In this document: positions 1 through 7,698 of the stretch, piece after piece
Numbering within the stretch: the stretch's first letter is position 1
Layout of the letters: the number at the start of each line of letters is the position of its first letter
Source: Oceanirhabdus sp942490885
GTDB lineage: Bacteria > Bacillota > Clostridia > Clostridiales > Clostridiaceae
Length of the DNA: 64,000 nt
Direction of reading: 5' to 3'
Assembly (NCBI GenBank): GCA_942490885.1
Contig: CALNYT010000002.1
Coordinates: 248,001 to 312,000, forward strand
Notes under the pieces: generated by a model
Database searches by the model: none
Seen by the model: the letters and a program-made list of their open reading frames with translations, nothing else
What the model was told of the DNA's origin: nothing
Position numbers and translations under genes: made by a program

Positions 1-2
1 AA

Positions 3-314
3 AGTTACGGAAGAATTGAAATTGATATGGGAGTGGCAAAGAAATTAATAGAAAAATTTTCTTCTTCTCCATTTATAGAACAGGAGGATTATGTTGTAAC
101 TCTTAATAACTTACAGGAATTATTTTATTATATGAAAAATGAAACAGAGGATAGATTAGGGGATGATATGGTCATAGATATTATTTATGAATTCTATAAT
201 AATGAATGTGGTGGAGATATTGAGTTTTTATGGGAGGAAATCCAGGTATTTTCAGAGAAATTTAGGTGTGAAAATCAGAAAAAAGATTATTTATCAGAGA
301 GGAAGTTTTTTTGA
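3..314 (+). CDS. DUF6323-like protein, 5' end outside the window
   Basis: The frame is open from the first bases, so the gene probably starts upstream; the first in-window ATG at 27 has no convincing ribosome site. The visible part is about 100 residues, acidic and helical, with no membrane segment. From memory it resembles the C-terminal half of DUF6323 proteins, which in Clostridia precede a DUF6179 gene, and the next gene looks like DUF6179. Its stop overlaps the next start (TGATG at 312-316), which indicates translational coupling. The function is unknown and the family assignment is unverified. Confidence 0.6.
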   Translation, partial: SYGRIEIDMGVAKKLIEKFSSSPFIEQEDYVVTLNNLQELFYYMKNETEDRLGDDMVIDIIYEFYNNECGGDIEFLWEEIQVFSEKFRCENQKKDYLSERKFF

Positions 315-1078
315 TGATTATAAATAGTATAGCTGCTGAAAATTCAATTGAAGAGATTAAAATAAAAATTGAAAATCTAAATAAAAATCAATATACTTTT
401 TCAATTTTAAAAGAAGGTTTTCGTATTGGTCTTATTGATAAAAAAACCATAAGTAGTATTCAAAATCAAATAATGAATATACTTAAAGATTTAATAACAA
501 GGTATACTGTAGGTGAAAGCAGTTCAGTTCCTATTACAACAGGAGAAAAATTATTAGCATCTATTTGTTACTGTATTGATGCTTATTGTGAGAGTTTTAA
601 TGATATTGAAGAGTGTATAGATGTATTAAAGACAAAGAATATAAGAGAATTATACGAGAAGGGTGTTGAACTTGTAACATCATATGTTGATGAAACAAGA
701 ATACTTTATGAAAAAATAAAAAAAGATAAATTACCTATAGATTTGCGAGCATATGATGATACAATCGATGAAGGACTATCCAGTTTTTTTAAGGATTATG
801 GAGTAGTGTTTAATGCACACGACACTATGGGAAGTATTGATTATCCTTTAACCTTTGATGATATGAGTATTAGAGGGATAAATTATATTAAGAATTATTT
901 GAATACTTTAGAAGTAGAAACCTTCTTTTGTAAGTTTTTTAGTAATAATGATATTGTAAAAACATTGAAACAATATGGATATATATATAATACTGATTAT
1001 AGACTTGAGCTAATAAATGTATTTGAAGTATTAATAAATAATAGTATTTTTTCTGTATTATCAGGAAATTATGGATGA
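314..1078 (+). CDS. DUF6179-like protein, N-terminal part of an apparently split gene
   Basis: The start is taken at ATG 314, which overlaps the preceding stop and follows a GAGGAAG ribosome site; TTG 311 is the alternative. It is a soluble, helical protein of 254 residues with the segments GFRIGLIDKKT, GESSSVPITTGEKLL and AHDTMGSIDYPL, which recall DUF6179 from memory. It ends at TGA 1076-1078 after SGNYG. The same frame stays open directly after this stop and runs into the ORF ending at 1729. The likely original gene is therefore one protein of about 470 codons interrupted by a nonsense codon. Function unknown. Confidence 0.6.
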   Translation: MIINSIAAENSIEEIKIKIENLNKNQYTFSILKEGFRIGLIDKKTISSIQNQIMNILKDLITRYTVGESSSVPITTGEKLLASICYCIDAYCESFNDIEECIDVLKTKNIRELYEKGVELVTSYVDETRILYEKIKKDKLPIDLRAYDDTIDEGLSSFFKDYGVVFNAHDTMGSIDYPLTFDDMSIRGINYIKNYLNTLEVETFFCKFFSNNDIVKTLKQYGYIYNTDYRLELINVFEVLINNSIFSVLSGNYG

Positions 1079-1132
1079 AATTTAAATATTTCAGAAGTTA
1101 GTTATAAAATTTTACATGAAAGACTTAATAGT

Positions 1133-1729
1133 TTGAACCAAAAGGAAATATGTATTTTTATAGATAAAGCTATTGAGAAAGTTATTAAGGATTTAGCAAT
1201 AGATAGGGTAGACTTAATAGACTATATGAATAAATATAAATCATTATTTGTTCCTAGATTGCTAAGTTCATTAGAAAATGGAAATCTTCATAATATGGTT
1301 GTAATAGATAAAGAAGAGAAAAGTACAAATAGTAAAATTATATTTAATGAAGGGGATAGAGTGAATGATGAGAATTTCAGATCAATAATCCACAAAATAA
1401 CTAAGTGTGAAAATATGCAGGATAAAATAGATCTGATTAAATCAAGTGTACAGTCTATAAATGATTTTATAGATCTCCTTAATTCAAATTGCTTATTTGG
1501 AGATGAATTTACTGAATTATTTAATTCCTTGAGGGATATAGAATTATCCATATTAGCAAAAATTGTATTCCAAGAAGAGTTAAGTAAGGGGGCACTGAAT
1601 TTAAGTCAAGGAATCAAGGATAAAGGGGATTTTGATTCAGAGTGGGAGAGGTATTATATTGATGTATTACAGAATCTTAGTGAAGATGGGATTAAATTAA
1701 TTGAGAAATATATTGATAATATTAATTAA
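1133..1729 (+). CDS. C-terminal part of the split DUF6179-like gene
   Basis: This frame is the same as the preceding ORF and is open from the TGA at 1076 onward. The only conventional start is TTG 1133, and no ribosome site precedes it. The open codons between 1079 and 1132 read ISEVSYKILHERLNSL, which continues naturally into this part. That supports a broken gene rather than an independent one. The segment is about 200 residues, helical and acidic, without motifs I recognise. Translation by readthrough or reinitiation cannot be excluded. Confidence 0.5.
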   Translation: MNQKEICIFIDKAIEKVIKDLAIDRVDLIDYMNKYKSLFVPRLLSSLENGNLHNMVVIDKEEKSTNSKIIFNEGDRVNDENFRSIIHKITKCENMQDKIDLIKSSVQSINDFIDLLNSNCLFGDEFTELFNSLRDIELSILAKIVFQEELSKGALNLSQGIKDKGDFDSEWERYYIDVLQNLSEDGIKLIEKYIDNIN

Positions 1730-1798
1730 GTATTGATAAAAAAGGAGCAAAATGATTTTATTGTATAATGTACATATACATTAATTGGGGGTATTGGG

Positions 1799-2857
1799 AT
1801 GAAAATACTAAAACAGTCTTTTGGAAATTTAATAAATGAAGAAGAAGTTATAAAATATACATTGATTAATAAAAATAAAATGGAAATTAGCTTGTTAAAT
1901 TATGGTGGAATAATACAAGAAATAATTGTTCCTGATAGGAACGGGAAATTTGAAAACATTGTATTAGGCTTTGATAACATAAGAGATTATGAAGAGAAAT
2001 CACCATATTTTGGTGCAATAGTAGGTAGAGTTGCAGGAAGGATATCAAATGCTAAGTTTGAAATAGATGGGGAAGAATATGCTTTAGCATCAAATAATGG
2101 CGAGAATAATATTCATGGGGGATTAAAAGGGTATGATAAGGTTATATGGGATGTAAAGGAAATTAAAGAAAGTGATTATTTAGGTCTTGAGATGAGTTAT
2201 TTTAGTACTGATGGTGAAGAAGGGTTTCCTGGTAATTTAAATGTAAAGGTTACTTATATATTAAATAATCATAATGAGCTTGAAATAAAATATAGTGCGG
2301 TAAGTGATAAGAAAACCATTATCAATATGACAAATCATAGTTATTTTAACCTTTCTGGAGAATTAAAAGATGATATATTAGATCATAAATTAACTATTAA
2401 TGCAGAAAAAGTTGGTTATGTATATGAGGATACAGTTCCCACTGGAGAACTTGTAGATGTTGAAAACAGTGTTTTTGATTTCAAGCATGGTAAAAGAATA
2501 GGACTTGATATTCATAAAGAAGTAGATCAGCTAACCATGTGTGGAGGATATGACCATCCTTTTATTTTAAATAAAGGAGAGTTATTTTCAGCAAGGGTTG
2601 AAGAGGAGAAAAGTGGAAGGATAATGGATGTAAGTACTGACCAACCGGTGGTTGTTTTATACTCAGGAAATCAGCTGGGAAACGATTTATTATTAAGTGA
2701 AAATATTAAATCTAAAAAACATATTGGTTTATGTCTTGAAACACAAGATTATCCTGACTCAATAAATCAAAAAAGATTTCCAAAGAAAATTTATAATCAA
2801 GGTGAGAGATATACGGCTTATACGAGATTTAAGTTTTATACCACCGATAAAATTTAA
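1799..2857 (+). CDS. galM: Galactose mutarotase (aldose 1-epimerase)
   Basis: Interconverts the alpha and beta anomers of galactose or glucose in the cytoplasm. The 352 residues match the usual family length. The signatures are VGRVAGRISNAKF, NIHGG with His106, TNHSYFNLSG with His180, GGYDHPF with Asp252 and CLETQDYPDS with Glu314. The two histidines and the glutamate have the spacing of the catalytic His/His/Glu of characterised GalM. The ATG follows a GGGGGT ribosome site. No gal operon partner is adjacent; a GH42 beta-galactosidase that could supply beta-galactose lies about 46 kb away. It appears monocistronic and is followed by a palindromic repeat. Confidence 0.93.
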   Translation: MKILKQSFGNLINEEEVIKYTLINKNKMEISLLNYGGIIQEIIVPDRNGKFENIVLGFDNIRDYEEKSPYFGAIVGRVAGRISNAKFEIDGEEYALASNNGENNIHGGLKGYDKVIWDVKEIKESDYLGLEMSYFSTDGEEGFPGNLNVKVTYILNNHNELEIKYSAVSDKKTIINMTNHSYFNLSGELKDDILDHKLTINAEKVGYVYEDTVPTGELVDVENSVFDFKHGKRIGLDIHKEVDQLTMCGGYDHPFILNKGELFSARVEEEKSGRIMDVSTDQPVVVLYSGNQLGNDLLLSENIKSKKHIGLCLETQDYPDSINQKRFPKKIYNQGERYTAYTRFKFYTTDKI

Positions 2858-2926
2858 ATAATTGGTGATGGTCTTAGCAGGTATATTCTTTGGATATGTA
2901 TATAAAAAAGCACCTATCAATTAAGA

Positions 2927-3031
2927 TATAGAGATTCCAAGTTAAAACTAAACTTATACATACTCAAAACTCATTGAAGCTCTGCGATTTTGAGATATGT
3001 ATAAATAAAGTTTAACTATGGAATCTCTATA
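2927..3031. repeat. Palindromic repeat A, copy 1
   Basis: About 105 bp that fold almost entirely into one imperfect hairpin. It starts TATAGAGATTCCA and ends TGGAATCTCTATA, with inner arms CTTATACATACTCAAAA and TTTTGAGATATGTATAAA. Related copies lie at 20849-20950, 23565-23669 and 51054-51157. Here the dyad extends outward as CACCTAT (2911-2917) and ATAGGTG (3029-3035). It sits between the convergent galM and pepF genes and could act as a two-way transcription end. Confidence 0.85.
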
Positions 3032-3052
3032 GGTGCTAAGTTACATAAAAAT

Positions 3053-4990
3053 TTATTTATTCTCTTTAACTTTATTTAATAACTCTTCATATTGATCTAA
3101 TAAATCACCATAATATTTTAAAATATTATCAATAGGTGCGGAAGAACTCATATCAACGCCTGCATTCTTTAATGTTTGTATTGGATAGTCAGAACCACCT
3201 GATCCTAAGAATTCTAAGTACTTATCAACAGCACCTTCCTTACCTGCAAGAATATTGTTTACTAATTCAAAGGATGCTGACATTGATGTAGAATACTTGT
3301 ACACATAGAAATTCATATAGAAATGAGGTATCCTTGCCCAAGTGTATGAACTTAACTCATCTACAACAACACTTTCTCCATCATACTTCTTTGATAGATC
3401 AAGCCAAAGTTGATTTAACTTTTCAGCTGAAACAGGTTCTCCACTTTCCAACATTTCATGAGTAGTCTTTTCAAACTCAGCGAACATTGTTTGAGTATAC
3501 ATAGTTCCTTCTATATTTTGTAACTGCATATTAATTAAAAATAATTTTTCTTCGTCATTTTTAGCATTCTTTATTAAATAATCCATAACCAATAGTTCAT
3601 TAGCAGTTGATGCAACTTCTGCAGTAAATATTGGATAACTAGCGTTATAAGCATTTTGCTTATTATTTGAATAATAAGTATTAAGAGCATGTCCCATTTC
3701 ATGTGCTAATGTTAATGCAGAATCTAAGTCATTTTTAAAGTTCATTGATACTACTGGATGAGTACCATATGCACCAGTTGAGAAAGCACCTGTATACTTA
3801 TGCTCGTCTCTATACACATCAACCCATCTATTATTTATTCCATTTTTGAAATCTTTAACATACTGTTCTCCTAAAGGTGCTAGAGCTTTAGTAATCATGT
3901 CAACTGCTTCTTCATAAGTAAATTCCATTTTATAATCTTTCACTAATGGAAGAGAAAGATCATATCCATACATTTCATCAAATCCAAAATAATTTTTTCT
4001 TATTTCATAATATTTATGAAGGTATTTTATATTTTGATTTATAGAATTAACAAGATTATCATATACTTCAATAGGTATATATTCATCACTCATAGAAGAT
4101 TCTTGAGCTGAATTATATCCTCTTGCTTTAGCACTGAAAATATTCTTTTTCATTTCTCCAATATAAGATGCAGATAATGTATTGTTTATATTCTTATAAG
4201 ACTCAAGTTTAGCCTCACTAGCTTTTTTACGAAGTTCTCTATCGTTACCTTCCATTATTTTTTTATATTCAACACTGTTCAATTCAATTTTATTACCCTC
4301 TTTATCTTCAATAACAGGATATTTATAATCTCCATACATAACATTATTAAATATTTCTTTAGGAGTTCCCATAGTTTCACTTGCTAAAGACAAAATTTTC
4401 TCTTCTTCTTCAGAAAGTATATGCTCAGTACTTCTGATTAATTCATCTAAGTATTGATGATATCCCTTTAATATATTATCATCTCTTAATGCTTTCTGAG
4501 TTTCCACTGGTAACGCTAAAAGTTCTGGTCTTTCAAAATTAATAGCTTGTGAATATTTACCCCAAGTATTCAACGCAAGTCCTACTAACTCTTGAGCTTT
4601 TGCATTAGTTTGATCTAATTTTACTTGAAGAGATGCATATCTATATGCCTTTATTAATTTTGATGAAACTTCTGAATCGAAATCAAAATATTCTTTAACA
4701 GTTTTTGCATTATCTAATTTCCCTTTGTAAGATGCTAGCTTTGGTATTAGTACTTCTTCAAGTTCTTTTATATCTTTATTAAATGCTTCTTCATTTTCAT
4801 AAAAATCAGTTAAATTCCACTTATACTTATCTGCTGCATCATTTCTATGAAGCGTCTCATTTACATCTTTTTTAGCTTCAACTTTTACTGCATTATCACC
4901 ACCAGCTAATGCAAATGCAGATACTTGTCCATACACAAGTGTAAATGATAAAGTAGCGGCAAGTATTTTGGCCATAATTGATTTTCTCAT
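3053..4990 (-). CDS. pepF: Secreted oligoendopeptidase F (M3 metallopeptidase)
   Basis: Zinc endopeptidase acting on short peptides. Residues 428-437 read TLAHEMGHAL, with the HExxH motif at His430, Glu431 and His434; Glu458 in FTAEVAS is the likely third zinc ligand. The M3 helical domain covers roughly residues 190-630. Unlike cytosolic PepF, the protein starts with a basic stretch, a hydrophobic segment (residues 8-28) and AFA/LAGG, a typical Sec signal peptide, so it is probably exported. No lipobox cysteine is seen. The ATG follows AAGGGGG on the minus strand. Monocistronic. Confidence 0.92.
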   Translation of the reverse strand: MRKSIMAKILAATLSFTLVYGQVSAFALAGGDNAVKVEAKKDVNETLHRNDAADKYKWNLTDFYENEEAFNKDIKELEEVLIPKLASYKGKLDNAKTVKEYFDFDSEVSSKLIKAYRYASLQVKLDQTNAKAQELVGLALNTWGKYSQAINFERPELLALPVETQKALRDDNILKGYHQYLDELIRSTEHILSEEEEKILSLASETMGTPKEIFNNVMYGDYKYPVIEDKEGNKIELNSVEYKKIMEGNDRELRKKASEAKLESYKNINNTLSASYIGEMKKNIFSAKARGYNSAQESSMSDEYIPIEVYDNLVNSINQNIKYLHKYYEIRKNYFGFDEMYGYDLSLPLVKDYKMEFTYEEAVDMITKALAPLGEQYVKDFKNGINNRWVDVYRDEHKYTGAFSTGAYGTHPVVSMNFKNDLDSALTLAHEMGHALNTYYSNNKQNAYNASYPIFTAEVASTANELLVMDYLIKNAKNDEEKLFLINMQLQNIEGTMYTQTMFAEFEKTTHEMLESGEPVSAEKLNQLWLDLSKKYDGESVVVDELSSYTWARIPHFYMNFYVYKYSTSMSASFELVNNILAGKEGAVDKYLEFLGSGGSDYPIQTLKNAGVDMSSSAPIDNILKYYGDLLDQYEELLNKVKENK

Positions 4991-5344
4991 ATTTATTTCC
5001 CCCTTACATTTTTACAAATTTTTAACTCTATGTAATATATTACATCGTTTTTGGTGATATTTCAACAATATTACCAAGATTTTAAATTTTCTGTTTTTTT
5101 CAGTTATTGAGGAAATTGAAAATTTCCTCAATAATAAAAAAGAATAAAAACACACTATATCTTAAATTGCTAAGCAAAATAGGATATAGTGTGTTCTTGT
5201 TTGTTTGAAGTTAGTAATTTCTAAACAATTATATCACATAAATAGAATAAACACAGTTGTCTGAAATTTTAAGCTATTGACATTAATAAATTAAGGTAAT
5301 ATAATACATTACAATCTTTATTTAATAAAAGGAGTAATTAAATA
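4991..5344. other. Intergenic region with two strong inverted repeats
   Basis: Lies between divergent pepF and the UPF0316 gene. A perfect 14-bp inverted repeat with a 3-nt loop occupies 5104-5134 (arm TTATTGAGGAAATT). A second has arms ACACACTATATC (5150-5161) and GATATAGTGTGT (5183-5194). Read on the minus strand, the second hairpin is followed by a T-rich tract, like an intrinsic terminator, yet no minus-strand gene lies to its right. The promoter of the UPF0316 gene is at 5277-5305. Confidence 0.6.
5277..5305 (+). promoter_or_regulatory. Consensus sigma-A promoter of the UPF0316 gene
   Basis: TTGACA at 5277-5282, a 17-nt spacer and TATAAT at 5300-5305: both hexamers are perfect. It lies 40 bp upstream of ATG 5345, which has an AAAGGAG ribosome site. 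Confidence 0.85.
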
Positions 5345-5857
5345 ATGTTAGTATATTTATTGATATTAATCGTTAAGATTATTGAAGTTACATTAGCCAC
5401 TGTTAGGATTGTTTTTATTACAAAAGGTGAGCGTTTAAAAGGAGCAATTATTGGATTCTTCGAAGTAATAATTTGGGTTATATTGATTTCTACAGTCTTA
5501 AAAGATGTTACAAAAGATCCTATCAAAATCTTTATTTATGCATTGGGATTTGCTTTAGGTAATTACATTGGTTCACTAGTTGAAGAAAAACTTGGAGTTG
5601 GAACAACAAGAGTTGAAATTATTGTGAAGGAAGAAGACGGAGAAGCTTTAGCTGATAACATAAGAAAGAGTGGATTTGCAGTAACTGTTCTTGAAGGTAA
5701 AGGTATGAAATGCAATAGATTCGTAATGATTTCACATATTAAACGTAAAAGAACTAATGAATTTGTTGATATGGTAAAGTCATCTCAAGATAATGTGGTA
5801 ATTACAGTGAATGAAATTAAGGCTGTATATGGTGGACATGGTATATTAAAGAAATAA
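5345..5857 (+). CDS. UPF0316 membrane protein (DUF5698/DUF2179)
   Basis: 170 residues. Residues 1-85 hold three hydrophobic segments (LVYLLILIVKIIEVTLATV, a segment around IIGFFEVIIWVILIST, and one around FIYALGFALGNYIG), which match the DUF5698 membrane domain. The C-terminal part, with VEIIVKEEDGEALADNIR and VNEIKAVYGGHG, matches DUF2179, a small soluble domain also found on YitT-type proteins. The biochemical function is not established. It is monocistronic behind a consensus promoter and a terminator follows. Confidence 0.88.
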   Translation: MLVYLLILIVKIIEVTLATVRIVFITKGERLKGAIIGFFEVIIWVILISTVLKDVTKDPIKIFIYALGFALGNYIGSLVEEKLGVGTTRVEIIVKEEDGEALADNIRKSGFAVTVLEGKGMKCNRFVMISHIKRKRTNEFVDMVKSSQDNVVITVNEIKAVYGGHGILKK

Positions 5858-5876
5858 AATACAAGATATTATTTTG

Positions 5877-5911
5877 TAAAACTGCACTTTATTAGTGTAG
5901 TTTTTTTTGAT
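5877..5911 (+). terminator. Intrinsic terminator after the UPF0316 gene
   Basis: Arms AAAACTGCACT and AGTGTAGTTTT around the loop TTATT, followed by a run of T. Confidence 0.8.
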
Positions 5912-6134
5912 AATATTAATTTTCATGATATATGATATATTATAATTGGATAATAAAAATATTGATTAAATGATTTTAAAGAATTATAATACCTGTATTA
6001 TTATCAAAATATATTCACTTAATTAATAATTCATGTTTGATATAGGTGTTTATTATTTACTAAGTAATTAAAATAAGCAAGCGATTTATTATAAAATTAA
6101 ATTTGTACATCACAAATTTTTAGGAGAATTATTA

Positions 6135-6704
6135 ATGAAAAAAATAGAATTAAAAGAATTATATCGTTACGATAAAGTAGAAAAAGCTTATAATATTGAT
6201 ATACATTTAGATTTTTATAGAGATGTTTATAGTGAATGGGATTATTCACCTTTATCTAATAGAGACTTAGATGAAGATTTATTAGAGTATCTTATGTCCT
6301 GTTCTTATGAAATTCCATTAAAAAATAAATTATTAATAAATTTTTATTTGCCATCTGATATTAAAGAGGAGAGCAGAGAAAAAAAGAGCATAGTAGGGAT
6401 AAATAACTATTTTTCTTATAGGATAAGAAAAACTCATGTTGAAAGGTTTCGTATGATAAAAAATACTATGGTTTATCTCTTTGTAGGAATAGTACTTTTA
6501 CTGGCTGCATATATGTTTCAGAATATAATAACTAATAACTTTCTCCTTCATATATTACCTGAGGGTTTACTGATAGGTGCGTGGGTTTTGATATGGGAGA
6601 TTTTCTCTATATGGTTTTTCCAAATAAGTAAGTTGGGTTATGATTTGAAGCATTATAAAAGAATTAAAGAGTCAACAATTATTTATAAATACAGACAAAA
6701 ATAA
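6135..6704 (+). CDS. Hypothetical protein with two membrane segments
   Basis: 189 residues that I do not recognise. Residues 1-110 are polar, with many acidic residues and tyrosines (LDFYRDVYSEWDYSPL). Two hydrophobic segments follow around residues 111-130 and 138-165, and then a basic tail. The hydrophilic N-terminus and C-terminus probably lie on the same side of the membrane. The ATG follows a TAGGAG ribosome site. The next gene, an MscS channel, starts about 50 bp downstream on the same strand with no terminator between, so co-transcription is likely. Confidence 0.65.
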   Translation: MKKIELKELYRYDKVEKAYNIDIHLDFYRDVYSEWDYSPLSNRDLDEDLLEYLMSCSYEIPLKNKLLINFYLPSDIKEESREKKSIVGINNYFSYRIRKTHVERFRMIKNTMVYLFVGIVLLLAAYMFQNIITNNFLLHILPEGLLIGAWVLIWEIFSIWFFQISKLGYDLKHYKRIKESTIIYKYRQK

Positions 6705-6756
6705 GCAAGTAATTTAAATAGTATAATACTAATCAATAGTTTGAGGTGGTGGGGAT

Positions 6757-7626
6757 TTGGATGAATTAAAGATACTTATGAGTGAAGGCAATATATTGCA
6801 TAAAATTATATGGACAGCTGTTGGATTAATAATAGCAATTTTACTAACGAAGATTATTAACCAAGTATTATATTCAAAGATTAAAGATAATAAAACTTAT
6901 TATACAACAAGAAAAAAAATATATTATATTTTCACAACAATTTTTATAATATATTGTATTTTTTTATGGTCGGGATCGATGGTAAATTTAACAACCTATT
7001 TTGGATTATTATCAGCTGGAATAGCTATTACTTTAAAAGATATATTCTCTAATACTGCAGCATGGCTCTTTATAATACTAAGGAAGCCATTTGAAGTAGG
7101 GGATAGGATTTTAATTAATGAGCAAAGAGGGGATGTAATTGATATTCGTATGTTTCAATTTACTTTAATTGAGGTTACATCTTATGAAGAGGGAGAGCAG
7201 AGTACAGGACGTATAATTGATATTCCAAATAGTTATATATTTAGTAATGCTTCTGTAAATTATAGTAAAGCATTCAAATTTATTTGGAATGAGATAAAAG
7301 TACTTATAACCTTTGAAAGTGATTGGAAAAAAGCAAAAGTGATATTAACGGAAATTGTTAATAAGAATACTATACATTTATCAAGAGATGCTTCAAAGAG
7401 GATTAGAGAAGCAGAAAGAAAATATAGAATACATTATGATAAGTTGACTCCTATTGTTTATACAAACGTAAGAGAAAGTGGCGTTGAATTGACATTAAGA
7501 TATCTATGCGAACCACGTCAAAGAAGAACTAGTGTAAATAATATTTGGGAAGACATTCTTGAAAAGTTTGAAATGGAAGAGAAGATACACTTGGCATACC
7601 CAACTGTCAGGATAAATAAGAGCTAA
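6757..7626 (+). CDS. MscS-family mechanosensitive ion channel
   Basis: Small-conductance mechanosensitive channel that releases solutes under hypo-osmotic stress. It has 289 residues with three hydrophobic segments in the first 115. The pore-helix and beta-domain junction reads AGIAITLKDIFSNTAAWLFI and continues RKPFEVGDRI, the classic MscS core. The C-terminal alpha/beta part lacks extra domains. A TTG start at 6757 fits the GAGGTGG site at 6743-6749; the in-frame ATG at 6778 has no ribosome site. It probably forms a two-gene unit with the upstream membrane protein. Confidence 0.9.
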   Translation: MDELKILMSEGNILHKIIWTAVGLIIAILLTKIINQVLYSKIKDNKTYYTTRKKIYYIFTTIFIIYCIFLWSGSMVNLTTYFGLLSAGIAITLKDIFSNTAAWLFIILRKPFEVGDRILINEQRGDVIDIRMFQFTLIEVTSYEEGEQSTGRIIDIPNSYIFSNASVNYSKAFKFIWNEIKVLITFESDWKKAKVILTEIVNKNTIHLSRDASKRIREAERKYRIHYDKLTPIVYTNVRESGVELTLRYLCEPRQRRTSVNNIWEDILEKFEMEEKIHLAYPTVRINKS

Positions 7627-7666
7627 TAAATAAAAAATATAGTTGAATCGTTCTCCACTCTCAACT

Positions 7667-7696
7667 AAAAAAGCACGGCACGCCGTGCTTTTTTTT
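7667..7696. terminator. Bidirectional terminator between mscS and the M16 protease
   Basis: Stem AAAAAAGCACGG / CCGTGCTTTTTT with a 4-nt loop, T-rich on both strands and placed between convergent genes. A fragment of repeat family B (TCGTTCTCCACTCTCAACT) lies just upstream at about 7648-7666. Confidence 0.88.
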
Positions 7697-7698
7697 GA

